DNA of 64,000 bases, taken from NCBI RefSeq assembly GCF_026624755.1, contig NZ_JAPMXC010000001.1, forward strand, positions 1 through 64,000, in the 5' to 3' direction. Under the pieces are notes generated by a model that did no database searches, was not told the DNA's origin, and saw nothing but the letters and a program-made list of their open reading frames with translations. A program made the translations under genes and the position numbers. This document shows, piece after piece, positions 1 to 8,900 of the stretch. Every line of letters starts with the position of its first letter. Positions within the stretch are counted from its first letter, which is position 1. The stretch comes from Robbsia betulipollinis. GTDB lineage: Bacteria; Pseudomonadota; Gammaproteobacteria; Burkholderiales; Burkholderiaceae.

Positions 1-297
1 CGGCGGCCACCGGGCAGCGGCGATGTACAGCCTCATCGGCACGGCTAAACTTAACGGCCTCGACCCCGAGGCGTATCTGCGCGAGGTGCTCACGCGCATC
101 GCCGATCATCCGGTCAACCGGATCGATGACCTGCTGCCGTGGACGCTGATGGGTTCAACGCCCGCGTCAACGCGCGTCTAAAAATACGTCCCCGCTTACG
201 AAAATAAGTGGGGACGTAACGGGCGGGCATCCCGCGCTTCATCTAGCCCGAACTCAGCCAACATCCACCAGGCAAGATGCCTTGCCTGGACGCTTAC
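1..297 (+). mobile_element. Right end of an IS66-family insertion sequence
   Basis: The window starts inside an IS66-type element. The transposase reading frame stops at 181. Two copies of the family's terminal signature (5'-GTAAGCG inward, seen here as CGCTTAC) follow, ending at 199 and at 297. The portal gene resumes in the same frame directly after 297, so I take 297 as the outer end; the 8 bp TGTTGAAC (298-305) would then be the target duplication. The copy at 199 forms an imperfect 14-bp palindrome with 205-218, and 268-289 is a perfect 9-bp stem with a 4-base loop. IS66 membership is recognised from the protein; the exact end is inference because the left end is not in the window. Confidence 0.7.
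2..181 (+). CDS. tnpC: IS66 family transposase (TnpC), C-terminal fragment
   Basis: Frame 2 is open from the window edge to TAA at 179-181 and encodes about 59 residues. The stretch [17 protein letters not shown], followed by [16 protein letters not shown], is the highly conserved C-terminus of the IS66 TnpC transposase, the DDE recombinase of the element. The rest of tnpC and the accessory tnpA and tnpB would lie to the left. The same frame stays open after the stop into the interrupted portal gene, so the insertion lies in the portal's own frame. Confidence 0.85.
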   Translation, partial: GGHRAAAMYSLIGTAKLNGLDPEAYLREVLTRIADHPVNRIDDLLPWTLMGSTPASTRV

Positions 298-799
298 TGT
301 TGAACTGGTCTGCAGTTGGTTCAAGGTGCCCCCTTTCATGATTGGGCACATGGACAAGCAGAGCAGTTGGGCGGCCAGCGTGGAGGCGCAGAACCTGCAC
401 TTCCTGACGAACAGTCTGCGGCCATTGCTCGATAACATCGAGCAGGAAATCACGCGCTGCCTCATCGATCCGACGGAGCGCGACGTCATCTATGCGGAAT
501 TTGCGGTCGAGGCGTTGCTGAGGGCCGACAGCGCGGGGCGCGCGGCGTTCTACAACATCGCCCTCCAGAACGGATGGATGTCGCGTAACGAGGTTCGGCG
601 TCTGGAAAACCTACCGCCTATCCCGGGCGGCGACGTCTTCACCGTACAGACGAATTTGACGCCGATCGAGCAGCTCGGCAAGGACAAGTCACCTGCCGAG
701 GCCGCGCGTGCTGCGCTTGCAGCCTGGATGGGGACGCTGAACCAAGACCCGGCGGCTGCGGAACAGCACCGCGCAGAAATCGACGCACTCACCTCCTGA
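298..799 (+). pseudogene. Phage portal protein (HK97 family), C-terminal remnant
   Basis: Only the last ~165 residues of an HK97-type portal protein remain. WFKVPPFMIGHMDKQSSW is the typical portal motif (x-VPP-xMIG), followed by a receptor-like helix with LLDNIEQEITRCL and the usual tail with NGWMSRNEVRRLENLPP. The portal is the dodecameric DNA-entry ring of the head. The frame runs uninterrupted back into the IS66 end, so the gene was cut by the insertion; a GTG at 326 could only restart a fragment. Without an intact portal no virion can package DNA, so the prophage should be defective unless the N-terminal part still supplies a product in trans. Confidence 0.8.
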
Positions 800-808
800 G
801 AAGACCCC

Positions 809-1678
809 ATGACGATCAGAAATCTTCCGGTTGCGCCGGAGGCGAAGTCGCGTCCGGGCGTTTCGTGCGATCTGTCGCCGCGCGCCTTGGAACGGTGGAA
901 TCCATCCATCCATGCTGCTGCGGCCGAAGACCAGGCCACGATCTCGGTGTTCGATCAGATCGGCTATGACCCTTGGACGGGCGATGGCGTGTCCGCCAAG
1001 CTAGTCGCAGGCATTCTCAGGTCGCTCGACGGTCAGGACGTGACCGTCAACGTCAATTCGCCGGGCGGCGACATGTTCGAAGGGCTGGCGATATACAACC
1101 TGCTGCGTGAATACAAGGGCGCTGTGACGGTCAAGGTCGTGGGGCTCGCGGCGAGTGCGGCATCGATTATCGCTATGGCGGGCGACGAACTGCAGGTGGC
1201 ACGTGCTGGGTTCCTGATGATCCACAACGCCTGGGTCGTTGCCGCCGGCAATCAGAACGAACTCCGCGACATCGCCGATACCCTGGCGCCATTTGACGCG
1301 GCGATGGCTGACATTTACGCCGCTCGTACCGGGTCCTCGCCCAAAGCCATGCAGGCGCTCATGGATGCCGAGACCTGGATCGGCGGCGGGGCGGCCGTGG
1401 AGCAAGGGTTTGCAGATTCGCTATTGCCAGCGGACGAGGTCAAGGAATCCGGCGGCGCGCGCGCCCAGGCGCAAAACGCGGCCCGACAAGTCGAGCTGGT
1501 CATGGCGCGGCAAGGTATCCCGAGATCCGAGCGCCGAAAAATCATCCAAGAGATCAAGTCCGGCACGCCCAGCGCTGCGGGACACGGTACGCGTGACGCT
1601 GCCGACGTGGCCTTTACGGCCGACACCACCGCCGAGTTTATTCGGGCGCTTGCGCGCTTCGAGTCGGCAGCAAACTAA
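809..1678 (+). CDS. Head maturation protease, ClpP-like (S14 family)
   Basis: A 289-residue ClpP-fold serine protease that processes the phage prohead. The oxyanion-region motif NSPGGD is at about residues 83-88. The nucleophile is Ser116 in GLAASAAS, and the histidine is His139 in LMIHNAW. The order Ser before His fits the ClpP family. The C-terminal ~80 residues are charged and phage-specific. It lies 9 bases after the portal remnant and 14 before the capsid gene, the standard HK97 packaging order. SD-like GAGAAG precedes the ATG. ClpP membership is clear; the substrate (capsid delta domain) is inferred from position. Confidence 0.9.
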   Translation: MTIRNLPVAPEAKSRPGVSCDLSPRALERWNPSIHAAAAEDQATISVFDQIGYDPWTGDGVSAKLVAGILRSLDGQDVTVNVNSPGGDMFEGLAIYNLLREYKGAVTVKVVGLAASAASIIAMAGDELQVARAGFLMIHNAWVVAAGNQNELRDIADTLAPFDAAMADIYAARTGSSPKAMQALMDAETWIGGGAAVEQGFADSLLPADEVKESGGARAQAQNAARQVELVMARQGIPRSERRKIIQEIKSGTPSAAGHGTRDAADVAFTADTTAEFIRALARFESAAN

Positions 1679-1692
1679 ACCCGAGGAAAGAA

Positions 1693-2925
1693 ATGACGCC
1701 CGAAGAGCTTCTCAAGCAGGTAACTGCCAGCCTGGAAAAGGCATCCAGTGATTTCAGCAAGAAGGCGGAAGAGGCGCTGAAAGAAGCGCGGGCCGCCGGT
1801 TCGCTTTCCAGCGAAACGAAGAATTCGGTCGACAAGCTGGCGACCGAATTCAACTCGCTGACCGCTGCGAAAGACAAGCTGGCCACGCAGATGGGGGAAG
1901 TCGAGCAAGCCTTCGCGGCGATTCCCGCGCAGGGCAAGCAAGCCGAGCGCACGCAAAGCGCTGGTCGGCTGCTGGTCGGCGCGGACTCGCTGAAGAGCTT
2001 CGCGGCGAGCGTCGAGGGCGGGAAGCGCCTCAGCGTACCGATGCCGCGTACCGCGTTGCTGTCGAGCGGTGTCGCCGAAGGAGTGGTCCAGCCGCAGCGC
2101 CTGCCGGGCATCGACTCGACCCCCAAGCAGCGTTTGTTCATCCGCGACCTGATCGCGCCGGGCACGACCGGCGCACCCGCGATCTTCTGGGTCCAGATGA
2201 CCGGCTTCACGAACGCGGCGGCGGTGGTCGCGGAAAACACGACCAAGCCGTATTCGAGCATCGAATTCGCCACGAAGATGACCGCGGTGTCGACGATCGC
2301 GCACATGTTCAAGGCGTCGAAGCAGATCCTGGACGACTTCACGCAGCTACAAAGCACGGTCGACGCCGAGCTGCAGTTCGGTCTGAAATATGTCGAAGAG
2401 CAGGAGATCCTTTTCGGCGACGGGACCGGCGTTCATCTTCACGGCATCGTGCCGCAAGCGAGTGCGTACGACCCGGCATTCGCGGTGGAGAAGCAGAGCG
2501 GCATCGACGATCTGCGCCTCGCCATGCTGCAAGCGCAGCTGGCGCGGATCCCGGCGACCGGTCACGTTCTGCACTTCATCGACTGGGCGAAGATCGAGCT
2601 GACCAAGGACAGCCTCGGGCGCTACATCCTGGCGAATCCGCTCGGCTTGGCTGGTCCGGTCCTCTGGGGTCTGCCGGTGGTGGCGACCGAAGTCCCGGCA
2701 TTCCAGGGGAAATTCCTGACCGGTTCGTTCCAGTACGGCGCGCAGATCTTCGACCGCGAGGATGCGAACGTGGTGATCTCCACCGAGAACGTCGACGACT
2801 TCGAGAAGAACATGATCTCGATTCGCTGCGAGGAGCGTCTCGCCCTGGCTGTGAAGCGCCCGGAAGCATTCATCTACGGCTCGTTCACTGCGTCCGCTGC
2901 AACCACCTCCACTGCGACGGCATAA
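1693..2925 (+). CDS. Major capsid protein, HK97 fold
   Basis: A 410-residue HK97-type major capsid protein. Residues 1-80 are a charged, helical delta/scaffolding domain (LLKQVTASLEKASSDF and on) expected to be removed by the upstream protease. The mature shell domain follows, with typical stretches FIRDLIAPGTTGAPAIFW and, near the end, QIFDREDANVVISTENVDDF. A good SD (GAGGAAAG) precedes ATG 1693. Length and position directly after the protease support the call. No lysine-asparagine crosslink residues were checked. Confidence 0.92.
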   Translation: MTPEELLKQVTASLEKASSDFSKKAEEALKEARAAGSLSSETKNSVDKLATEFNSLTAAKDKLATQMGEVEQAFAAIPAQGKQAERTQSAGRLLVGADSLKSFAASVEGGKRLSVPMPRTALLSSGVAEGVVQPQRLPGIDSTPKQRLFIRDLIAPGTTGAPAIFWVQMTGFTNAAAVVAENTTKPYSSIEFATKMTAVSTIAHMFKASKQILDDFTQLQSTVDAELQFGLKYVEEQEILFGDGTGVHLHGIVPQASAYDPAFAVEKQSGIDDLRLAMLQAQLARIPATGHVLHFIDWAKIELTKDSLGRYILANPLGLAGPVLWGLPVVATEVPAFQGKFLTGSFQYGAQIFDREDANVVISTENVDDFEKNMISIRCEERLALAVKRPEAFIYGSFTASAATTSTATA

Positions 2926-2982
2926 CCGGCGCGACTGGCGATAGCCGGCCATCGATGTTTGGTGGCCGATGGAGATAATCCA

Positions 2983-3177
2983 ATGAAAGTGACCACAAAC
3001 CGCCCAATCCTGCACGGCGGAAACGTGTCGATGAACATCGTGACGACCGATCTGCATGCTCGTGAGTTGGCGGCGCGCGGATTGATTGGGATTTTACCTC
3101 GGTCATCGGAGTTGCCTGAGGCCGCGCCGCCGGCGCCGGCGGTGCCCGATGCGCGGTCGCGAGGCAAGACAAAATAA
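2983..3177 (+). CDS. Small phage protein of unknown function
   Basis: A 64-residue protein starting MKVTTNRPILHGGNVSMN and ending in a Pro/Ala-rich tail and basic residues. I choose ATG 2983 because GGAGA lies 7 bases upstream; an in-frame GTG farther up has no SD. Its stop shares one base with the next start (TAATG), so it is translationally coupled to the head-tail connector gene. Small genes of this kind between capsid and gp6-like connector are common in HK97-like phages, but I do not recognise a named family. Confidence 0.6.
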   Translation: MKVTTNRPILHGGNVSMNIVTTDLHARELAARGLIGILPRSSELPEAAPPAPAVPDARSRGKTK

Positions 3178-3524
3178 TGGCCGTTGTCATCAGCCCTGAA
3201 ATCGCTGCCGCGCATCTGCGGGCCGAAGAGGGAGACGACGCTGACCTGGTCACCCTCTACGTCAGCGCGGCGGTGCGATCAGCCGCCGATTTCCTCAATC
3301 GCGAGATTTACGCAGACACGGATGACATGGCGGCCGCGATCGTCGCCGGAACGGCAGGCAGTGACCCAATCGTGGTGAACGATGCTATCCGCGCGGCGAT
3401 CCTGCTGATTCTCGGCCGGCTCTACGCGAACCGCGAGGACACCGTGGTCGGCGCCACGGTATTTGACCTGCCGACTGGTTCGAAACAACTGCTGTACCCC
3501 TACCGCGTCGGGCTGGGCGTCTGA
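3177..3524 (+). CDS. Head-tail connector protein (gp6-like)
   Basis: A 115-residue, helical protein of the HK97 gp6-like/phage DNA-packaging family. Features are an acidic N-terminal helix, the segment SAADFLNREIY, and a later DAIRAAILLILGRLYANRED helix, which is the family's hallmark (long helix then 'R-L-Y-x-N-R-E'). Gp6 forms the ring under the portal. It overlaps the gene before by one base and the one after by one base (TGATG), so head-completion genes are tightly coupled. Confidence 0.82.
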   Translation: MAVVISPEIAAAHLRAEEGDDADLVTLYVSAAVRSAADFLNREIYADTDDMAAAIVAGTAGSDPIVVNDAIRAAILLILGRLYANREDTVVGATVFDLPTGSKQLLYPYRVGLGV

Positions 3525-3850
3525 TGCGCGCCGGGACGCTCAACCGCCTGGTGGAGATTCAGCAGCCGGGCGACGTCAAGGACAAGCTCGGGCAGCCGGT
3601 GCCCGGCTGGGTGCGCTTCGCGCGGCCGTGGGCCAACATCCGGACCGTCAACGGCCGGGAATACGCCGCGGCGGACAGCGAGCGCAGCGAGGTGACCACG
3701 AGCATCCAAATTCGGTACCGCGATGACATCACGACGTCCATGCGGGTTGTCCACCGCGGCGTCGTCTACAAAATTCATGCGGTCCTGCCAGACGAAGCAG
3801 GCCGCGAGTGCGTTTATTTGGCGTGTTCCAACGGAGGAAGCAATGGTTGA
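3524..3850 (+). CDS. Head closure / head-tail adaptor protein
   Basis: A 108-residue protein of the phage head-tail joining family (SPP1 gp16-like). It starts MRAGTLNRLVEIQQPG, the common 'R-A-G-x-L-R-x-R-V-x-I-Q' opening, and contains FARPWANIRTVNGREY and the beta-strand pattern IRYRDDITTSMRVVHRGVVYKI, all typical. It plugs the connector after packaging. Its TGA (3848-3850) overlaps the start of the next small gene at 3843. Confidence 0.82.
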   Translation: MRAGTLNRLVEIQQPGDVKDKLGQPVPGWVRFARPWANIRTVNGREYAAADSERSEVTTSIQIRYRDDITTSMRVVHRGVVYKIHAVLPDEAGRECVYLACSNGGSNG

Positions 3851-4091
3851 TCGAATTTGCACGCCGATGAGTGGAAAAGGCAAAGTGCTGGCAGATTTCC
3901 TCATGGAACAGCTCGGCATTCCGAAAAGGTGCAAGGGGTTTGATGTGAGCTTCAATGCCGGCGAGGCCGTGATGGTGACGGTGCGCCTGTATGCGATCGA
4001 CGGGCCGGCCGGCGCGGAAATTGACGTGACTCCGGTGACTTCCGATCACCGTGTTTTCGCGCTCATTGAAAAAGAGCGTGGCGAGCGCTGA
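3843..4091 (+). CDS. Small phage structural-region protein, unknown function
   Basis: An 82-residue protein starting MVDRICTPMSGKGKVLADF. I choose ATG 3843 because AGGAAG lies directly upstream and it overlaps the preceding stop, the pattern used throughout this operon. It occupies the place where HK97-like phages often carry gp10, which is instead found farther on at 5560. Its 3' end overlaps the start of the next gene by 14 bases. The family is not recognised. The sequence FNAGEAVMVTVRLYAID suggests beta strands. Confidence 0.55.
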   Translation: MVDRICTPMSGKGKVLADFLMEQLGIPKRCKGFDVSFNAGEAVMVTVRLYAIDGPAGAEIDVTPVTSDHRVFALIEKERGER

Positions 4092-4431
4092 AAGCGTCAC
4101 CGTCGCCGCCCTTCAGGGCCTCGCGAGCGGCGGCGTGTACCCGGATCAGGCTCCGGCCAATGTCGCCGCGCCGTACATCGTCTATCAGAGCGTGGGCGGC
4201 GTGGATGAAACCTCGATGGACGGTTTCGAGGGGCAGCAAAACAGCCGCATGCAGATCGCGGTCTGGTCGTCGACTAGGATCGAGGCGGTCGAGATTATGC
4301 AAAAAATTCTTCGGGCGATGACTGCCGCGCCTGTTCGAGGAAAGCCCGTGGGCGCGCCGGTGAGCGTCTACGAGGACGAAACGAAGCTGTACGGCAGCCG
4401 CCTGGATGTCTCTATCTGGTTCAACGTCTGA
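4078..4431 (+). CDS. Tail completion protein (DUF3168 / gp17-like)
   Basis: About 117 residues of a DUF3168-type protein: LQGLASGGVYPDQAPANV, then APYIVYQSVGG, then QQNSRMQIAVWSSTRIEAVEI and a final RLDVSIWFNV strand. Members cap the tail tube at the head side. I choose GTG 4078 because the family starts just before this point and AAAAAGAG lies upstream; a longer GTG start at 4051 exists. It overlaps the preceding gene, consistent with coupled translation. Confidence 0.75.
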   Translation: MASAESVTVAALQGLASGGVYPDQAPANVAAPYIVYQSVGGVDETSMDGFEGQQNSRMQIAVWSSTRIEAVEIMQKILRAMTAAPVRGKPVGAPVSVYEDETKLYGSRLDVSIWFNV

Positions 4432-4441
4432 GGAAAAAATT

Positions 4442-4867
4442 ATGAGCACCGCAGTTTCGTCGCAGGGAAGCAATTTTTCGGTCAACACCGGCACTCTGGC
4501 CGCGCCGGTCTGGACCAAGATCGCCAACGTCAAGTCGTACAGCGGTTTCGACGGCAGCGCGACCGAAATCGATGTCACCGATCTGGATTCGACCGCGAAG
4601 GAGAAGCGGCTCGGCCTGCAAGACAACGGCTCGTTCTCGATCGAGATCAACGTGAACTATGCCGACCCGGGCCAAGCGGCGATGCAAGCCGCGCGCGCGG
4701 CTGGCACATCGCTCGAATTCAAGCTGGGTCTGCCCACCGGCACGGCCAAGACCTTCAACGCATTCGTCAAAACGTTCCCGCTCGCCGGCGGCACCGACAC
4801 GGTGCTGACGGCGACCGTGGCCCTCACCATCACCGGCGCCGTCACCGACGTCCCGGCTTCGAGCTAA
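4442..4867 (+). CDS. Major tail tube protein
   Basis: A 141-residue tail tube subunit of the siphophage type. The pattern is a short N-terminal strand, then KIANVKSYSGFDGSATEIDV, DLDSTAKEKRLGLQDNGSF, and a C-terminal TGAVTDVPASS. This matches the lambda V/TP901-1 type fold used for hexameric rings stacked along the tail. SD-like GAGGAAA precedes ATG 4442. It sits directly before the G/T chaperone pair, the canonical order. Confidence 0.85.
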   Translation: MSTAVSSQGSNFSVNTGTLAAPVWTKIANVKSYSGFDGSATEIDVTDLDSTAKEKRLGLQDNGSFSIEINVNYADPGQAAMQAARAAGTSLEFKLGLPTGTAKTFNAFVKTFPLAGGTDTVLTATVALTITGAVTDVPASS

Positions 4868-4870
4868 CCC

Positions 4871-5245
4871 ATGCTGCTGACCAAAGACCAGATCATCGCC
4901 GCGCGCGATCTCACCACGACCGACCTCGAAGTCCCGGAATGGGGCGGCACCGTTCGTGTGTCCATGCTGTCCGGCGCGGCGCGCGATGCGTTGCAAGCCG
5001 ATTTCGCCGAAAGCAAGGCCGTTTCGCACGTCCAGGCCGTGATGATCGCGGCGACTGTCGTGGACGAGAACGGCGCACCGCTCTTCACGAAGGACGAGAT
5101 CGAGACGATCCGTTCGAAGGGCACCGCGCCGCTCGAGCGCGTGTTCAAAGCGGCGGTGACCCTGAATAAGCTGGGTGCCGCCGAGACGGAAAAAGCGGGA
5201 AAAAACTCCGAAGCCGCCCAGAGCGGCGATTCTGGCACCGCCTAG
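4871..5245 (+). CDS. Tail assembly chaperone, G-like
   Basis: A 124-residue protein in the position and with the helical, acidic character of lambda gpG-type tail assembly chaperones. It starts MLLTKDQIIAARDLTTTDLE, and VPEWGGTVRVSMLSG is typical of the DUF1799/gpG-like group. The chaperone coats the tape measure during tail assembly. Near its 3' end lies a tandem -1 slippery site (5197-5206). A fraction of ribosomes should bypass the TAG at 5243-5245 and make the longer G-T fusion. Confidence 0.8.
   Translation: MLLTKDQIIAARDLTTTDLEVPEWGGTVRVSMLSGAARDALQADFAESKAVSHVQAVMIAATVVDENGAPLFTKDEIETIRSKGTAPLERVFKAAVTLNKLGAAETEKAGKNSEAAQSGDSGTA
5197..5206 (+). promoter_or_regulatory. Programmed -1 ribosomal frameshift site
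   Basis: In the zero frame of the G-like gene the codons are GCG GGA AAA AAC. This contains two overlapping X-XXY-YYZ heptamers: G GGA AAA (5197-5203) and A AAA AAC (5200-5206). Slipping back one base leads into the open frame ending at 5556. Tail-chaperone frameshifts are nearly universal in siphophages of this class. Confidence 0.85.
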
Positions 5246-5556
5246 CGCTGCAGCTGGGCATGTCGGTGCGGCGTGCCCAGGCGGAGATCGATAGCGCCGA
5301 ATTCACCGACTGGATTGCATTCTACGACCTGGAGCCGTGGGGTTCCGGGATCGAGGATCTGCGCGCGGGCACCGGAATCGCGCTGTTGGCCAACATCAAC
5401 CGTGACTCGAAGAAGCAGCCGAAGCCATTCGCGCCGCTCGACTTCTTCGGCTGGGCGCCGGACGGGCCCGCAGCTGAGAGTAACGAGCCGATCCTGCTGG
5501 ATGACCCGGCAGCGCAGACCGCGCTGCTGGTGGCGACGATTTTCGGAGGCAAATAG
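5206..5556 (+). CDS. T-like extension of the tail assembly chaperone (frameshift product)
   Basis: This -1 frame has no stop from the slippery site to 5556. It encodes about 116 residues including RRFWHRLALQLGMSVRRAQ and IDSAEFTDWIAFYDLEPWG, typical of gpT-like parts. Homology starts before the first ATG (5260), so it is read as a fusion: about 112 residues of G plus 116 of T, ~228 in all (4871-5556). The T part binds the tail tube protein and recruits it to the chaperone-coated tape measure. Confidence 0.8.
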   Translation, partial: LRSRPERRFWHRLALQLGMSVRRAQAEIDSAEFTDWIAFYDLEPWGSGIEDLRAGTGIALLANINRDSKKQPKPFAPLDFFGWAPDGPAAESNEPILLDDPAAQTALLVATIFGGK

Positions 5557-5559
5557 GCG

Positions 5560-5961
5560 ATGGCAAAAAAATCGATGGTGATGGAGAACCCCGCCGCGCT
5601 GACGGCCGGGCTTCGCGCGCTCGAGCTTGCCGTTTCCGAATCGACGCTGCGCAAGGCGACGCTCGCCGGCGCGCGCGTGTTCCTCGCGGAGGAAAAGATC
5701 CGCGTGCCGGTAAAAACCGGGAAGGGCCGCGACAATCTGATCGTCGCGTATGACAGCGAGCGATCCCTTCCCGGCGTGTCCTCGTCCTACATCGTGACCT
5801 GGACGAAAGAGGCGTATTACCTGCGTTTCATCGAATACGGGAAATCGAAGGTCGCCGCGCAGCCGTTCAAGCGGCCAGCCTATGAGGCGAAGAAAACGGA
5901 GGCGGCCGCAGCCGTCGACGAGGTTTTGAACGCAGCAATCAACGGAGCGTCGGGTGGCTAA
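5560..5961 (+). CDS. HK97 gp10-like tail/neck protein
   Basis: A 133-residue protein resembling the HK97-gp10 (tail component) family. The signs are an N-terminal helix, IRVPVKTGKGRDNL (the 'P-V-x-T-G-x-L-R' signature variant), and EAYYLRFIEYGKSKVAAQPFKRPAYE, the 'Y-x-x-x-V-E-x-G-T-x-x-x-x-x-A-x-P-F-x-R-P-A' motif. In most relatives it lies between the head-closure and tail-completion genes; here it follows the chaperones. Its stop overlaps the tape-measure start. Confidence 0.78.
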   Translation: MAKKSMVMENPAALTAGLRALELAVSESTLRKATLAGARVFLAEEKIRVPVKTGKGRDNLIVAYDSERSLPGVSSSYIVTWTKEAYYLRFIEYGKSKVAAQPFKRPAYEAKKTEAAAAVDEVLNAAINGASGG

Positions 5962-8900
5962 CGAGAACATCACGCGGGTCACAGCAGACGCGACGGGTTT
6001 CGTCGCCGAGCTGGACCGCGCGACCCGGTCGGCAACGGCGTTTGCGGAAAGCAACGAAGCGGCGTCCGCACGCGTCACTGCTGCGCAGGCGGCTGTCGTC
6101 GAGGCGGTGGCCAACGGCAGCGACGCGAGCACGCGCTCGATCAATTCGTTCATCAGTTCCCTGGCGCGCCAGTCGGACGCGGCCGGCAAGTCGACGACCG
6201 AGCTTTTGCGGCAGCGCGCTGCGGTCCTTGGCGTTACCGACGCTGCCGAGCCGTTTATTGCGCACATGGAATCGGTCGCCGAGGCGACACGCGCGGCGTC
6301 GGACGCGGCAAAAGCGAAGACGGCCGCCGACCGGGCGGCGGCGCAAGCGCAGGCCGCCGCGTCGGCGGAAGCGGAACGCGCGATCGCCGACACGAAGAAG
6401 TTCGTCGATGCGATCAATGCCGAGGCGGCGGCGATCGGCAAGACGCGCGCGGAGATGCTGACGCTCCAGGCGGCGCAGCGCGGAGTCACGACCGACGTCA
6501 GCAGCGCGATCGCCAAGATCCAAGCGCATGCCGACGAAACCGCCAAGGCGTCGCACAACACGCACGATTTCAGCCTGGAATCGGCAGGCGCGCGGCGCGA
6601 GCTGCTCGTGCTAGGTCACGAGCTGTCGCAGGGCCAGATCAAAAATTTCGCGGGGTCGGTCCTCGTGCTGGCCGAACGGTCCAACGCCATGGGCCTGATT
6701 TTCAACAAGACGGCCGCGATCATCGCCGGGTTCACCGCGGTGCTGGGCATCTCGGCAGAGATCACGATCAAGACGGCGGAGCGCCTCACCGAGTACGGCA
6801 ACGCGGTCAATACGATCGCGAAAGCGACCGGCTTGTCGACCGACAGCATCCAGTCCTTCGGTTTCGCCGCCTCGACGGTCGGCGTCAACATGAAAGATGC
6901 GTCCGGCGCGCTCAACAGCCTGACGAAGTCGCAGAACGAGGCGATCCACGGCAACAAGGACGCGCTCGCAGCATACAAGTCGCTCGGGATCTCGCTGTCC
7001 GACCTGAAGACAACGGCGGCCTCGGATCTGCTCGGCAAGGTGGAGGATGCGTTTTCGCGGACAGCCGATGGCGCCGGTAAGGCGGCCGTTGCTGGCGAGC
7101 TATTCGGTTCCAGCGCTGAGGCGTTGATTCCGTTGTTGGATCAGGGTTCGAAGGGGGCGATCGAGCTGAACGAGGCATTCTTGGCCAGCGGCGGCGCCCT
7201 GAGCGGCGAGACGATCCGGGCCCTGGCCGAGTTTGAAGAACGGCTAAAAACCAGCCAGGCCGCGATGGCGAACGTGAACCGGACGGCGAGCCTGGCGCTG
7301 TTGCCCACGATCATCAACCTGACCGACGCGTTCGTGACGAACGCAGGCACGAGCCCGCTGCTGACGAGCTTCTATGAGGGGCTGGCGTTCGTCATCAAAA
7401 GCGTGGTCACGGTCGTGGCTACCGCGGTCTCGGCGATCCTAGATTTCAATGCCGTGGTCGATACCGTCATTTCGGTGGTGTCGCACGGACTGAAGGGGGA
7501 ATGGTCTGACGCGGTGAAGGCTGGCGAAGACGGCTACAAGAAGCTGATGACGAACGGCACGAACTATGCCGCGTTCACGAAAAAGCTGTGGTCGGACACG
7601 ATCCCGAAGGCGACGCAGACCGCTACGCCGGACATGCCCCAGATCAGCTATGCCAAGGGGCAGAATAGTGCGCCGAAGGGTAATCAGGACGCCCTGAATG
7701 CGCAGATGCAAGATCTAAAGGAGCAACTCGACGCGCGTGAAAAGCTGATGCGCGACAACGTCGAGCACATCAAATCGCTGCAGCAACAAGGCGTTATTAA
7801 TGCTGCGACTGCAATACAGCAAGAGCACGATGAGCGCGACGCAGCGTATGCCGACCAGCTGAAAACCGCCGATCAGGAAATCGACCTCGCGGCTCACTCC
7901 AAAACCAAAAAAGCCTTGGTAGAGTGGCAAAACAAAAAGAAGGCGATTCAGGCGGAGATCACGAGTAACGACCGGCAAACGACCGACGCTCTGGCCGTCC
8001 TTCAGGCGAAAGAGCTTGCCGCGACGAAGGCTTACACGGATGGACTGAGCACCGCATTGCAAGCGCGTGCTGAAGCGATCGCAGCGCAAAACCAGGGGAA
8101 GACGCTGGGCGCTACGGATGCCGACGCGCTCGAGCGCGCGACGGCTGCCGCAAAAGAATACGCCGAGAAGTACCAAGCGCTGGCGAAATCGCTGACCGAG
8201 AACAAGATCAGCGCAACCCAGTATGACGACGAAATCACTGCGCTGCAGGAATACGAGCGCAAGCGGCTCGCGCTCGAGGCGCAAGCGACCGAGCAGATCC
8301 GGGCGCTGAATGCCGACGGCTATGCCGGCGCGCAGAAAGCGCTTGCCGACTATGCCGAGGCGGCGCAGAACAAGTTTTCGCAGGTCGGCTCGCTGGTCGG
8401 TGACGTTGCGAAAAACATGGAGGACGCGCTCGTCACGTTCGCGTCGACCGGGAAGCTGTCTTTTTCCAGTCTCGCGACTGGCGTAATCGCCGACTTGGCG
8501 CGCATCGGCGTCAAGGCTCTCGAGCTGCAAGCGATCCAAGGGGTTGGCAGTTTGCTGGGGAGCTTGTTCGGCAGCACCGGGTCGAGCCTCACTGCAGTGC
8601 TCGGACTCTCCTCGTCAGGCTCGGTTGCGTCAAGTGTCGCGTCATCTACCAGCCAAATTTACAGCGGCACGAATACCTATGGTTTTGCCGATGGCGGCGC
8701 GATCGTCGGCCCAGGCACGGGCACGAGCGACAGCATCCTGGCGCGCGTGTCGAATGGTGAGGGGATCCTGACTGCGGACGCGATGAAGCGTTTCGGCGTA
8801 GCCAACCTCGAAGCCATGAACAACGGCGCGAGCATCAACAATCTGGCGAAGTTCGCGACCGGCGGTTATGTCGGATCGGTTGCGCCGTCTACGGCGACTG

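Noticed and set aside
268-289. Perfect 9-bp hairpin as a terminator
   Set aside because: No T-run follows, and it lies inside the presumed IS66 end next to the terminal signature; it is more likely part of the element.
326-799. A complete small gene starting at GTG 326
   Set aside because: The sequence before GTG 326 still reads as portal codons and no SD is present, so it is a remnant.
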